Of a DNA stretch of 64,000 nt, positions 1 through 10,360 are shown piece by piece; positions within the stretch are counted from its first letter, which is position 1, and each line of letters opens with the position of its first letter. A program made the position numbers and the translations under genes. This stretch comes from Bacillota bacterium (lineage in GTDB: Bacteria > Bacillota > Clostridia > Christensenellales > SZUA-584), in NCBI GenBank assembly GCA_023397655.1, contig JAEWTW010000032.1, positions 99,108 to 163,107 of the forward strand. The letters are read 5' to 3'. Below the pieces are notes generated by a model, which made no database searches, had not been told where the DNA came from, and saw only the letters and a program-made list of their open reading frames with translations.

Positions 1-477
1 CGCCTTGACTGCTCTGCCGATCGCAGTGATATCGTTTAGCGCACCCGTCTCATTGTTGACGTGCATAACGCTGACGAGAGCCGTATCGTCTGTCACCAAT
101 GCAGCGATATCCTCAGGATGTATATTGAAACAGAGCGGCTTCACATAGTCCACTCGTAAGCCGTTTTGCTCCAAGTTCCGGCAGGTCTCATACACACTGG
201 GGTGTTCAATAGCACTTGTGATCATATGCGCACCGCGTTTTCCATATGATGATAATACAAGGCTGTTCGCCTCCGTACCGCCGGATGTGAAAACACAATT
301 TCCCTGCAGACGAACAGCTGCGATGAGCTGCTGCCGCACATTTTTGATTTCTTTGAAAACAGTTTCAGCCTGCCTGTACACTGCCGAAGGGTTGTACCAG
401 GACTGATTCATATGCCGCTGCACAGCAGCTTTCGTCATCGGTTTGGTCGTCGCCGCGTTGTCAAGATAAATTTCCAA
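1..477 (-). CDS. Cysteine desulfurase (NifS/IscS-like), partial
   Basis: PLP-dependent enzyme that removes sulfur from cysteine for Fe-S cluster or thio-cofactor assembly. Only the N-terminal 159 residues are inside the window; the gene runs off the left edge. The translation starts with the family opening 'EIYLDNAATTKP' and continues with 'FTSGGTEANSLVL' and 'SAIEHPSV', typical of class V aminotransferase-fold desulfurases. The best start is a TTG at 477 preceded by a GGAGGC ribosome site at 487-492; no in-frame ATG fits the family N-terminus. It is divergent from the zinc-ribbon gene. The active-site lysine and cysteine regions lie outside the window, so the NifS/IscS subclass cannot be decided. 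Confidence 0.9.
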   Translation of the reverse strand, partial: MEIYLDNAATTKPMTKAAVQRHMNQSWYNPSAVYRQAETVFKEIKNVRQQLIAAVRLQGNCVFTSGGTEANSLVLSSYGKRGAHMITSAIEHPSVYETCRNLEQNGLRVDYVKPLCFNIHPEDIAALVTDDTALVSVMHVNNETGALNDITAIGRAVKA

Positions 478-575
478 AAAGTTAGTGCCTCCCGCGCCCA
501 AATCGGTTATAATAAGTTATCATAACATGGATTGTACCATACTTTAATCTTTTTTTATAAACTGTGGAGGTCGGA

Positions 576-2516
576 ATGGAAAAGTGTCCTAAATGCGGCA
601 ATAAGCTTAGTAATATCGACGTTCTTTGCCCCAGATGCGGCGCTTTGGTCGAGGTCATACAGGTCAAAAGCAGTTTTATTCCCCCGACTGGAAGCACGCC
701 AGTTCCGTCTCAAAAAGCCGAACGTCCAAATTTGGTCGTCTACAATGAGGACCTTCCGGGTGAAGGGCTTTTTACGGAAACACCGGATGAGGAAATTGAT
801 GAAATAATTGATGATACTGTTACGACCGGCGCTGCCGATGATTTTCGCAATCCTTCCGCATTCCCGATGCCTGACTTTTCCGATCTCAAACTGCCGGAAT
901 ACGAAACAGATCAAGAAGAGCCCGGTTCTGCAGAGAATGTTGCCGAACCACAGTCGGATACCCGAATGGCGCGACGTGCACGCGAACGGCAATGGCTGGA
1001 GCTTGAGGAGATGAATTCTGCCGCAGCCACACCGGAAGCTCAGCTTCTTAAAGAGGCTGACGAACTGACATCGCGTTCAGCGGCCCGTACGCGTACAGGC
1101 TATGATTCCGGACGCAAGTCGGTGCTGCGGCCAATCCCTGATGCCACCGCTTTACCGGATGCTGACAACATTGATTCAGAAAGTGCTGTTGAGGAGGAAC
1201 CACGTCGTTACCGTTCCCGTGACAGGCACACCCCTGCAGTCTCAAAAAGCGTCAGCGATAAGAAGCTTCCCGCTCCCGCCGTCTTTCTAATCTGGGCAAT
1301 GCTGGCGGCTGCTGTTTTCCTTGGCTTCTTTTACTTGAATCGGTATGTACAGACCACATACGGCGGATACCCAGCCTTTATCAGAGAAATCACCAATGGA
1401 AAAGTTTTATTTGACGGCAGTTCCTCTCTGGCTAATTCTATTGACGTAACGGCTTCCGAAGCCCAAACGGACAGCGGCGCACCCGCCCACACCTTCATCG
1501 TAGCCGCTGCCGGAGCCAAATCGGTGCGCGTGTCACAAACCGGCAACGAATATGCAATGGAGGATGGTACGGCTGTCTTTACCATCCCCGATGAAGAAAT
1601 TGCGATGGCGCTCGGCGCTGTCACCTATGACAACACTGTCAAAGCAGAAAATCTGAATCTCGAAGTGACATTTGGTTCTTCAACACAGAAATATATCATT
1701 GAGCCTTTTGATCTCTTATTGATTCGCTCCGAATATACGCGTGAAGCTCCGCTTCAGACCCATTCATCTGCAACCTTGGACGTGGTGACGTTGTCCATTA
1801 CGGTCGCACCCGAATCCACCGTGTTTATTAACAACGTGAATTATACGGACAAAGTGGCTGAAGACGGCAAACTCAATACAGAACTGAAACTGGAATCCGA
1901 CGGCGACAACATCTTCGCGATCGATGTGATACAGCCGGGTCGGCAGGCCGTCAAGGACAGCTTTACCGTTACGCGTCAGGCTGCTCACACGAAGCTGGAA
2001 CCAACAGCGGAGTACCAGCGCGTTTACAGCGCCACCTTCGAGTGCCGCGGTACAACAGAGGCAGGCGCAACGCTCAGCGCGGAACTGAACGGCAAGACTT
2101 TCGCAGGATTGGTATCCGAAAGTGGCGCATTTTCTGCCGCTTGTACCGTTGGGGAATTCGGGCTTTATACCATTAAGCTGACAGCCGCCAGCCCGGATAA
2201 AGAGAACAATGAAATCGAAATCGCCGTTGAGTATTTGCCGGAATTCAAAGACTTCTCTTCCAAAGCTCAGAAAAAGACCATTGCCGATGCCGTGAAAAAT
2301 GCAGCGAAGCTAACGGATGTCAGCATCAGAATTACCGGTAAGCCGGAAGTTCCGACGACGGCAGAGCTGGCTCAGGAATTTTCATTGAAATCCGGAAGCA
2401 GCGAGCTTAAATGCTATTATTACGGCGATGCGCCGAAACTCTCCGCCGAGAGCGAGTATACGTTTTACGGAAAGCTGGATGAGACCGGACAGTTTTATGT
2501 AATGTTCGTGGAATAA
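576..2516 (+). CDS. Zinc-ribbon single-pass membrane protein with Ig-like exterior
   Basis: I do not recognise a named gene. The 646-residue protein opens with a treble-clef-like zinc ribbon (C4-x2-C7 and C18-x2-C21), followed by about 200 acidic, low-complexity residues, one membrane helix around 233-255 and a roughly 390-residue exterior part rich in beta-forming segments that look like bacterial Ig-like domains. The ATG at 576 is preferred to a GTG at 564, because that GTG lies inside the GTGGAGGTC ribosome site. The expected topology is cytoplasmic zinc ribbon and outside beta domains. Such proteins occur in Firmicutes and are usually unassigned; a role in envelope sensing or surface binding is only a guess. 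It ends at a terminator shared with clpX. Confidence 0.8.
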   Translation: MEKCPKCGNKLSNIDVLCPRCGALVEVIQVKSSFIPPTGSTPVPSQKAERPNLVVYNEDLPGEGLFTETPDEEIDEIIDDTVTTGAADDFRNPSAFPMPDFSDLKLPEYETDQEEPGSAENVAEPQSDTRMARRARERQWLELEEMNSAAATPEAQLLKEADELTSRSAARTRTGYDSGRKSVLRPIPDATALPDADNIDSESAVEEEPRRYRSRDRHTPAVSKSVSDKKLPAPAVFLIWAMLAAAVFLGFFYLNRYVQTTYGGYPAFIREITNGKVLFDGSSSLANSIDVTASEAQTDSGAPAHTFIVAAAGAKSVRVSQTGNEYAMEDGTAVFTIPDEEIAMALGAVTYDNTVKAENLNLEVTFGSSTQKYIIEPFDLLLIRSEYTREAPLQTHSSATLDVVTLSITVAPESTVFINNVNYTDKVAEDGKLNTELKLESDGDNIFAIDVIQPGRQAVKDSFTVTRQAAHTKLEPTAEYQRVYSATFECRGTTEAGATLSAELNGKTFAGLVSESGAFSAACTVGEFGLYTIKLTAASPDKENNEIEIAVEYLPEFKDFSSKAQKKTIADAVKNAAKLTDVSIRITGKPEVPTTAELAQEFSLKSGSSELKCYYYGDAPKLSAESEYTFYGKLDETGQFYVMFVE

Positions 2517-2525
2517 TCAGTATAT

Positions 2526-2566
2526 AAAAGGCGCCTCGGGCTGATTGGCACCGGACGCCTTTTTTA
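2526..2566. terminator. Bidirectional rho-independent terminator
   Basis: AAAAGGCG (2526-2533) pairs with CGCCTTTT (2556-2563), with A and T tracts on the two sides. It lies between the convergent ends of the zinc-ribbon gene and clpX and can serve both. Confidence 0.8.
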
Positions 2567-2581
2567 TTGCGATTATTTCTT

Positions 2582-3868
<1,287 letters not shown>

Positions 3869-3883
3869 AGATTCACCTCGTTT

Positions 3884-4471
3884 CTATTTGCCTTTGGGCG
3901 GAATGATCTCATCGATAATCCCATATTTGAGCGCTTCTTCAGCGCTTAAATAATTATCTCTTTCGGTATCCGCAGCCACTTTTTCAACCGGCTGACCCGT
4001 TCTCTCCGCCAATATTGCATTCATCTTATTCTTCGTTTTAATAATATGCTCGGCATGGATCGCGATATCCGTCGCCTGTCCGCGGGCGCCGCCCGAGGGC
4101 TGATGGATCATAACTTCGCTGTTGGGCAGACATTTCCTCTTGCCCTTAGTGCCCGCTGCCAGCAGGAAAGCGCCCATGGATGCCGCAAAGCCAATGCAAA
4201 TGGTGCTTACGTCGCACTGAATGTACTGCATCGTATCAAATATCGCCATGCCCGCGGTCACAGAACCGCCGGGGCTGTTGATGTACAGGAAGATATCCTT
4301 ATCCGGATCCTCCGCCACCAAAAATATAAGCTGAGCCACGACCAAATCGGCCATGGTATCGTCTATCTCACCGGTGATGAACACAATTCGGTCCTTGAGC
4401 AGCCGCGAGTAAATATCATAGCTGCGCTCGCCTTTGCTGGTCTGCTCAATTACAAATGGTACCAATGCCAT
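3884..4471 (-). CDS. clpP: ATP-dependent Clp protease proteolytic subunit ClpP
   Basis: Barrel-forming serine peptidase of the Clp system. The catalytic triad is visible as S98 ('GFAASMGA'), H123 ('MIHQPSGG') and D172 ('ERDNYL'). At 195 residues it has the standard length with a short propeptide region. It lies between tig and clpX on the same strand, the usual arrangement of folding and degradation factors. Confidence 0.98.
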   Translation of the reverse strand: MALVPFVIEQTSKGERSYDIYSRLLKDRIVFITGEIDDTMADLVVAQLIFLVAEDPDKDIFLYINSPGGSVTAGMAIFDTMQYIQCDVSTICIGFAASMGAFLLAAGTKGKRKCLPNSEVMIHQPSGGARGQATDIAIHAEHIIKTKNKMNAILAERTGQPVEKVAADTERDNYLSAEEALKYGIIDEIIPPKGK

Positions 4472-4505
4472 AGTTTCCTCCTAATCCGTATATGACTATA
4501 CTATT

Positions 4506-5843
4506 CTATTCGCCGGAAGTGTTTTCCTCCTCGGCGGCCTGCTTTTTAGCTTTTTTCTTGGGAGCGGCCAGCTTCGCGTTTTCCACCAGGAAAGTCACCG
4601 TATTATCATACGCGAGATTATCCTTGATATACGCGCGCTCGTCATCGCTCAACGTCTTGCTGTATTCTTCGACATCTTTTTTGGCGCGTTCGGCACGTTT
4701 TTGAATCGCTTCCGCAACCTGCTCGTCCGTCGCTTCAATGTTTTCAGCCTTCATGATGGCTTCCACCACCAGCTGTGTCCGCACCGACTTCTCAGCGGAT
4801 TCACGGTACTGCGCACGGATGTCTTCAATTTTCGTTCCCGTCATCTGCAGATAGTCCTGCAGCTTGATCCCCTGATACATCATGCTGTATTCCAGCTGAC
4901 GCAGCTGCTGGTCAATCTGATTCTCGATCATCGGCTCGGGTATGTCGATCTCGGCTGCTTTGACCACTTCTTCCAGCACCGCGTTCTCGGTATCTTCCTT
5001 GGCATGCTCCTCAGCGTGAGCAAGCAGCTTGGCGCGCACGTCAGCGCGATACTCGTCCATGGTGTCGAACTCGGATACGTCCTGAGCGAAATCGTCGTCC
5101 AGCGCCGGAAGCTCCTTCTGCTTCACGTCATGCAACATGATGTGGAACACCGCTTCCTTGCCCGCGAGCTGCTCCGCACGATATTCCTCGGGGAATGTGA
5201 CGGTGATGTCACGCTCCTCTTCCTTCTTCAGTCCAACGACCTGCTCTTCAAAACCGGGAATAAATGTGTTTGACCCGAGCTCTATAACCTGATTATCGGC
5301 AGTTCCGCCGTCAAACTTAACGCCATCCACGCTGCCCGAGTAGTCGATAACAACCTTATCGCCGTTCTGTGCTTCGCGTTCCACGTCAACCCAGCGGGCG
5401 TTGCGCTCCGCCGTACGGGTCAGCTCAGCTTCAACCTGCTCATCAGACACCTCTGCCTTCTTCTGCTCCGCCTTCACGCCCTTGTATTCACCCATCTTCA
5501 CTTCGGGCTTCACGAACACTTCCGCCGTGAAAACAATACCCTCTTCCTTGCTGATCTTCTCAACGTCGATCTCCGGGCGGGATACCGGCACAATGCCCGT
5601 TTCGTCTACAGCCTTGGTATAGCTGTCCGGAAAAACGATTTCAAAAGCATCCTCGAAGAATATGCCTTCTCCGTAATTTCTCTCTATGATCGGCCGCGGC
5701 ACCTTGCCCTTGCGGAACCCCTGAACGGCAAACTTGCCTTTATTTTTCATATAGGCCTGCTGCAGCGCTGCCGCAAAATCCTCCGCTGAAACCTCAATCG
5801 TCAGTTTAACCTTGTTTGCGCCTGCGCTCTCCACCTTCGCCAA
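4506..5843 (-). CDS. tig: Trigger factor
   Basis: Ribosome-bound peptidyl-prolyl isomerase and chaperone (445 residues). The N-terminal ribosome-binding domain carries 'VQGFRKGKVPRPI', close to the family signature GFRxGKxP. A PPIase (FKBP-like) domain sits around 160-245, and a helical C-terminal domain ends in a lysine-rich and acidic tail. The start is a TTG at 5843 ('LAKVESAGANKVKL'), nine bases after a perfect AGGAGG (5853-5858); in-frame extensions upstream do not resemble trigger factor. First gene of tig-clpP-clpX. Confidence 0.96.
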   Translation of the reverse strand: MAKVESAGANKVKLTIEVSAEDFAAALQQAYMKNKGKFAVQGFRKGKVPRPIIERNYGEGIFFEDAFEIVFPDSYTKAVDETGIVPVSRPEIDVEKISKEEGIVFTAEVFVKPEVKMGEYKGVKAEQKKAEVSDEQVEAELTRTAERNARWVDVEREAQNGDKVVIDYSGSVDGVKFDGGTADNQVIELGSNTFIPGFEEQVVGLKKEEERDITVTFPEEYRAEQLAGKEAVFHIMLHDVKQKELPALDDDFAQDVSEFDTMDEYRADVRAKLLAHAEEHAKEDTENAVLEEVVKAAEIDIPEPMIENQIDQQLRQLEYSMMYQGIKLQDYLQMTGTKIEDIRAQYRESAEKSVRTQLVVEAIMKAENIEATDEQVAEAIQKRAERAKKDVEEYSKTLSDDERAYIKDNLAYDNTVTFLVENAKLAAPKKKAKKQAAEEENTSGE

Positions 5844-6048
5844 TGTATACGTCCTCCTCGTCAAAATAACAGGCGGCACTGCCGCCATCGTAAAAAATAT
5901 CGTTCTATATAGTAACATATATGCATTTTCAATGCAATCGAAAAAAACACATTGTTCATTGAAATTTACGAATTATTTCTATATAATTTTATAAAGCTTC
6001 TTAAGTGAGCACAAAGTTAAAATCCGTAGTAAAAAACACAAAAGATGT

Positions 6049-6066
6049 ATTGAATATTTATTCATT
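6049..6066. promoter_or_regulatory. ArgR (ARG box) operator
   Basis: The sequence ATTGAATATTTATTCATT contains the palindrome TGAAT-ATTT-ATTCA and fits every position of the classical 18-bp ARG box (WNTGAATWWWWATTCANW). It overlaps the -35 element of the argG promoter, as expected for repression by arginine-bound ArgR/AhrC. A weaker second box (TGTATAATTATAAA, 6071-6084) is centred 20 bp further on. Confidence 0.85.
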
Positions 6067-6078
6067 ATCTTGTATAAT
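6050..6078 (+). promoter_or_regulatory. Sigma-A-type promoter of argGH
   Basis: TTGAAT (6050-6055), a 17-base spacer and a perfect TATAAT (6073-6078). A GGAGAGG ribosome site precedes the argG ATG at 6111. Confidence 0.85.
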
Positions 6079-6110
6079 TATAAATATTTTAATTTGGAGA
6101 GGTTTCTAAA

Positions 6111-7322
6111 ATGGAGAAATTGAAAGTACTGCTGGCCTATTCAGGCGGCCTTGACACCTCGGTGATCATACCGTGGCTGAAGGAAAATTACGACTGCGAA
6201 GTGATTGCGATGGCGGCAGACGTCGGCCAGGGTGAGGAGCTTGAGCCGCTGCACGAAAAAGCGATTTTGAGCGGCGCCAGCAAATTATATATTGAAGATT
6301 TGAAGGACGAGTTCGTCACCGACTTCATTTACCCAACGCTCAAAGCGGGCGCAGTTTACGAAAGCAAATACCTGCTCGGCACTTCGATGGCACGGCCCAT
6401 CATCGCCAAGCGCTTGGTGGAAGTCGCCAAGAAGGAAGGCTGCACAGCCATCTGCCACGGCGCTACAGGCAAAGGCAACGATCAGGTGCGCTTCGAGCTG
6501 ACGATCAAGGCGCTGGCGCCCGAAATGCAGATCATCGCCCCATGGCGTATATGGGATATCCGTTCCCGCGAAGACGCCATTGCATATCTGGAAGCGCGCA
6601 ACCTGCCGCTGCCCGTGTCTAAGAAGCGCCCCTACAGCATGGACCGCAACCTGTGGCACTTAAGCCACGAGGGTTCCGATCTTGAAGACCCATGGAATGA
6701 GCCGCAGGACGAACTGTACATGATATGCAACCCGCCGGAAAAAGCCCCGGATGCTCCCGCTTATGTGACGGTCAGCTTTGATAAAGGCGTGCCGGTGTCG
6801 GTTGACGGCGAGAAGCTCTCCCCCGTCGCTATCATCGAAAAACTCAACGAGATGGGCGCGCTGCATGGCGTAGGCATCGACGATATCGTGGAGAACCGCC
6901 TCGTTGGCATGAAGTGCCGCGGCGTATACGAAACCCCGGGCGGCACGATACTGTATGAAGCACATCGCGCACTGGAATCACTTACTATCGATCGCGATAC
7001 ACTTCATTACAAGCAAGGTGTGGCGATCAAGTTTGCCGAGATGGTCTACTACGGCCAGTGGTACACTCCGCTGCGCGAAGCGCTGTCTGCTTTCGTGGAT
7101 TCCACGCAGCAGAACGTGACGGGCGACGTGCGCATCAAGCTGTTCAAGGGCCGTTGCGTGGCGGCGGGCGTGCAGTCTCCGTATTCGCTGTACAGCGAAG
7201 CGTTCGCCACCTTCAGCCGTGACGAAGTGTACAACCAGAAGGATGCAGAAGGCTTCATCAACCTGTTTGGTCTGCCGATCAAAGTGAAGGCGCTGCTGGA
7301 TGCGCAGAGGGAACAAAAATGA
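6111..7322 (+). CDS. argG: Argininosuccinate synthase
   Basis: Cytoplasmic enzyme of arginine synthesis: citrulline + aspartate + ATP to argininosuccinate. The N-type PP-loop 'AYSGGLDTS' lies at residues 9-17; 'CHGATGKGNDQVRFE' and 'YSMDRNLWHLSHEG' are further family signatures. Length 403 is normal. The stop codon overlaps the argH start (ATGA), so the two are translationally coupled. Expression should be arginine-repressed through the upstream operator. Confidence 0.98.
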   Translation: MEKLKVLLAYSGGLDTSVIIPWLKENYDCEVIAMAADVGQGEELEPLHEKAILSGASKLYIEDLKDEFVTDFIYPTLKAGAVYESKYLLGTSMARPIIAKRLVEVAKKEGCTAICHGATGKGNDQVRFELTIKALAPEMQIIAPWRIWDIRSREDAIAYLEARNLPLPVSKKRPYSMDRNLWHLSHEGSDLEDPWNEPQDELYMICNPPEKAPDAPAYVTVSFDKGVPVSVDGEKLSPVAIIEKLNEMGALHGVGIDDIVENRLVGMKCRGVYETPGGTILYEAHRALESLTIDRDTLHYKQGVAIKFAEMVYYGQWYTPLREALSAFVDSTQQNVTGDVRIKLFKGRCVAAGVQSPYSLYSEAFATFSRDEVYNQKDAEGFINLFGLPIKVKALLDAQREQK

Positions 7323-8698
7323 GCAAGAAGATGTGGGGCGGGCGGTTTTCAACGGAGACGGACGCACTGGCCGCCGGCTTTCATTCGTCCATCACTTTTG
7401 ACAGCCGCCTGTACCGCGTCGACATACAGGGCAGCATTGCCCATGCCCGCATGCTGGGCAAAACAGGTATCATCCCACAGGAGGACGCCGAGCAGATCAT
7501 CTCAGGATTGCAGGATATACTGGACGATATCGACTCAGGAATGGTGTCCTTCTCTGAGCACGACGAAGACATCCACATGAACGTGGAACGGCTTCTGACT
7601 GAGCGAATCGGTGAAGCGGGCAAGCGCCTGCACACAGGGCGCAGCCGCAACGATCAGGTGGCGCTGGACGTCCGCATGTTCCTGATCGAGACGTCCGATG
7701 AGCTGACCGGCCTGTGCAAGGCGCTGATGAACGCGCTGTGTGATATCGCGTCGGATAACCTGCACACCATCATGCCCGCTTATACGCATCTGCAGAAGGC
7801 GCAGCCCACCACGCTGGCGCATCACTTGATGGCGTATGCCGAGATGCTGCTGAGAGACTGTGTGCGCTTCCAGAACGCGCGCACCGCCGCCGACATGATG
7901 CCGCTAGGGTCCGGGGCGCTGTGCGCCACCACCTATCCTCTGGACAGGCACATGGTAGCGAACGAGCTGGGCTTTGCGGATATTACGCTCAACAGCATGG
8001 ATGCGGTGTCCGACCGCGACTGCGTGCTGGATTTCATCTATGCCTGCAGCGTGTGCGCGATGCATCTCTCCCGACTGTCGGAGGAGATCGTGCTATGGTC
8101 CACCGGAGAGTTCGCTTTCATATCGCTCAGCGATGCCTACTCCACCGGCTCATCCATCATGCCGCAGAAGAAAAATCCGGATATGGCGGAACTAATCCGC
8201 GGCAAGACAGGCCGTGTCTACGGCGACCTGATGACGCTGCTGACCGTGATGAAAGGCTTGCCGCTCGCGTACAACAAGGACATGCAGGAGGACAAGGAGG
8301 CGCTCTTCGACGCATACGACACGATGGCTGCCTGCCTGCCTGTAATGACAGGCATGCTGCGCACGGCGGAATGGCGCACAGATAACATGCGGGACGGAGC
8401 GGGCCGCGGCTTTACCAACGCGACGGACGCGGCGGACTATCTGGTTCGAAAGGGGCTCCCCTTCCGAGATGCCCACGAGGTGGTCGGACGGCTGGTGCTG
8501 CATTGTGAGCAGCACGGCAAAGCGCTCAGCGAGCTTTCTCTGCTGGAGCTTAAGCAGATGTCGCCGCTGTTCTCGGAGGATGTGTATGAAGCGCTGTCCC
8601 TGGAGTCCTGCGTGAAGCGCCGCGGCGTGCCGGGCGGCCCCAGTGCTGCCAGTGTACAGAAGCATATCGACCGCATACAGGAATTCATGATGCAATAA
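7319..8698 (+). CDS. argH: Argininosuccinate lyase
   Basis: Cleaves argininosuccinate to arginine and fumarate, the last step of arginine synthesis. The fumarase/aspartase-superfamily signature 'GSSIMPQKKNPD' (about residues 277-288) contains the catalytic serine loop; 'TGRSRNDQV' and 'TPLAYNKDMQED'-like segments are also present. 459 residues, normal length. It overlaps argG by four bases and ends at a clear terminator. Confidence 0.98.
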   Translation: MSKKMWGGRFSTETDALAAGFHSSITFDSRLYRVDIQGSIAHARMLGKTGIIPQEDAEQIISGLQDILDDIDSGMVSFSEHDEDIHMNVERLLTERIGEAGKRLHTGRSRNDQVALDVRMFLIETSDELTGLCKALMNALCDIASDNLHTIMPAYTHLQKAQPTTLAHHLMAYAEMLLRDCVRFQNARTAADMMPLGSGALCATTYPLDRHMVANELGFADITLNSMDAVSDRDCVLDFIYACSVCAMHLSRLSEEIVLWSTGEFAFISLSDAYSTGSSIMPQKKNPDMAELIRGKTGRVYGDLMTLLTVMKGLPLAYNKDMQEDKEALFDAYDTMAACLPVMTGMLRTAEWRTDNMRDGAGRGFTNATDAADYLVRKGLPFRDAHEVVGRLVLHCEQHGKALSELSLLELKQMSPLFSEDVYEALSLESCVKRRGVPGGPSAASVQKHIDRIQEFMMQ

Positions 8699-8720
8699 AT
8701 AGACACGATATTTTGTCATG

Positions 8721-8750
8721 CCGCAGATAAAATAAATCTGCGGCTTTTTT
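8721..8750 (+). terminator. Terminator after argH
   Basis: CCGCAGAT (8721-8728) pairs with ATCTGCGG (8736-8743), followed by CTTTTTT. Confidence 0.9.
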
Positions 8751-8799
8751 CATTTTGTGGTAATATGTGCGTGTATATATTACGAACACCGGAGTGATT

Positions 8800-9285
8800 A
8801 TGGGCTTCTCTGTTGTGGGCACGATAATTGCCGTTCTATCCATTCTGCCAAGTATAATTTTCTTTGCTTTTTTCCCGCCCATCAATAAACCCGATGGCGC
8901 TCATTCGCCTGAACCGCTTTCACTGACCCTATTGGAACGCGTCGGACAGGCAGGCTGCCTGATCATACTGGTCATTTCGCACAAATGGTTTGATATCCGC
9001 AGCTTCGATATATGGCTGGCGATGGTCATCGCTTGTCTGCTCGTGTATTACGGCTTGTGGATCAGGTATTTCTCACAAGGCAGGCACTTCGTGCTGCTTT
9101 ACAAGCCGTTTTTGTTTGTTCCCGTACCGATGGCAGTCTTTCCCATCGCGGCGTTCGGCTTTGCGGCAGTCTGGGGTCAGTCCATCTGGCTGGGCATAGC
9201 CGCGGCTCTGTTCGCGGCCGGTCACATCCCCATCAGTTTGCTGAACGTTCGCCGTATATATGATACACAAACACAGAAGCGTTAA
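8800..9285 (+). CDS. Small integral membrane protein, unknown function
   Basis: 161 residues with about five hydrophobic helices (roughly 1-25, 47-65, 70-90, 103-125, 125-147) and few charged residues apart from the short tail. I recognise no family. The ATG at 8800 has a GGAG site at 8791-8794, so it is preferred over an upstream GTG at 8767. It follows the argH terminator and so probably has its own promoter. Confidence 0.6.
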   Translation: MGFSVVGTIIAVLSILPSIIFFAFFPPINKPDGAHSPEPLSLTLLERVGQAGCLIILVISHKWFDIRSFDIWLAMVIACLLVYYGLWIRYFSQGRHFVLLYKPFLFVPVPMAVFPIAAFGFAAVWGQSIWLGIAAALFAAGHIPISLLNVRRIYDTQTQKR

Positions 9286-9330
9286 ATATAAAGTTTGATT
9301 ATAACTTCTAAAGACAAAAGGAGTATTGGT

Positions 9331-9909
9331 ATGAAACACATTGTTCCCGTGATGCTGATTCTTTTTCTGCTGGCTCTGACCGGCTGCTCCCCAAATGCCG
9401 ATGGTATTCCCGCAGCAGTGGAGACACCGGCTGCCGATGCGACACCAGTCAGCACCCCAACGCCTACAATCGGCCCGGAGCCTGCTGTCAAGCAGATAGA
9501 ATATACGGCACAGTACATTCGAAAAGACAGCGGTCTGGAAGGCGAAGAATATCCTTCAACGCTGATGATACGCACGCTGGATGAGATGAACGCCTACGAC
9601 GCATCGCTGGGCTATGACGAAACTTTCTTTGAGTCGCACGCGCTGCTGCTTGTCCGGCTTATGGAAACCAGTGGCTCGACCAGCCACAATGTTGCCAGCG
9701 TTGCCAGCGACGGCAATGCACTGAATGTGTCCATCATCCGCCTGCGTCCCGAAATCGGCACCGACGACATGGCGGCCTGGCATATACTGATAGAGCTACC
9801 CGCCGATGTTCCGGACGATATCAAACTGGATTTATCTGAGGTGTCTATGGGCCATAAGGATGAAATTAAAAAGAAAGATGATGTCGCAAAGCCAAGTGAT
9901 AAAAAGTAA
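9331..9909 (+). CDS. Putative lipoprotein, PrcB-like C-terminal region
   Basis: 192 residues. A signal peptide ends in the lipobox 'LALTGC', followed by a Pro/Thr/Ala-rich linker and a globular part with 'YDETFFESHALLLV' and 'TDDMAAWHILIEL'. This pattern resembles the PrcB-type domain of Firmicutes lipoproteins, but the match is from memory and moderate. The start at 9331 follows AAAGGAG. It would be anchored to the outer face of the membrane. Function unknown. Confidence 0.65.
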   Translation: MKHIVPVMLILFLLALTGCSPNADGIPAAVETPAADATPVSTPTPTIGPEPAVKQIEYTAQYIRKDSGLEGEEYPSTLMIRTLDEMNAYDASLGYDETFFESHALLLVRLMETSGSTSHNVASVASDGNALNVSIIRLRPEIGTDDMAAWHILIELPADVPDDIKLDLSEVSMGHKDEIKKKDDVAKPSDKK

Positions 9910-9952
9910 TAACCGCAGGTGTTTCCCCCAGTATGATGCAGGCAGGACGCTG

Positions 9953-10342
9953 TTATAACTTGCTTGGGCAATTTATGCATCGCCCGCGGTGTACGCATAT
10001 GAGGCTGCCGCAGTCCGGACACGTCCATTTTGCAGCCTGTTCATTAAGAAATACGTTCATACCCTGAACGCGGATAACTTCAAGGTTGGCCAGCATGCTC
10101 ATACCGTACTTCGTCCGGTACCGTTTATCCAACTGTTTAAGACGCTGGCAGGGCTTCTCACACAGGCTGCAGTCTGCCCAGCTGTTTTCCAAGCGGGTCT
10201 TACAGTTCTTTATAACGCAGCGGCGGCAGTACTCAGAGGGAATGTTGTCGCTTCGGCAGCCGTCACAATGGTTCTTATCCCTTTGATACGCATAGCATAA
10301 AGCACAATTCATACCGCATGGCGCAATCAATGCAGCGTCCAT
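9953..10342 (-). CDS. DUF3795-type cysteine-rich protein
   Basis: 129 residues with 15 cysteines arranged as 'APCGMNCALC', 'HCDGCRSDN', 'YCRRCVIKNC', 'DCSLCEKPC' and C-terminal 'CPDCGSLICVHRGRC'. This is the layout of the DUF3795 family, presumed metal- or Fe-S-binding. No function is established. It lies 18 bases downstream of proA on the same strand and may be cotranscribed with it. Confidence 0.75.
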   Translation of the reverse strand: MDAALIAPCGMNCALCYAYQRDKNHCDGCRSDNIPSEYCRRCVIKNCKTRLENSWADCSLCEKPCQRLKQLDKRYRTKYGMSMLANLEVIRVQGMNVFLNEQAAKWTCPDCGSLICVHRGRCINCPSKL

Positions 10343-10360
10343 TGCAACAATCCTCCTGAT

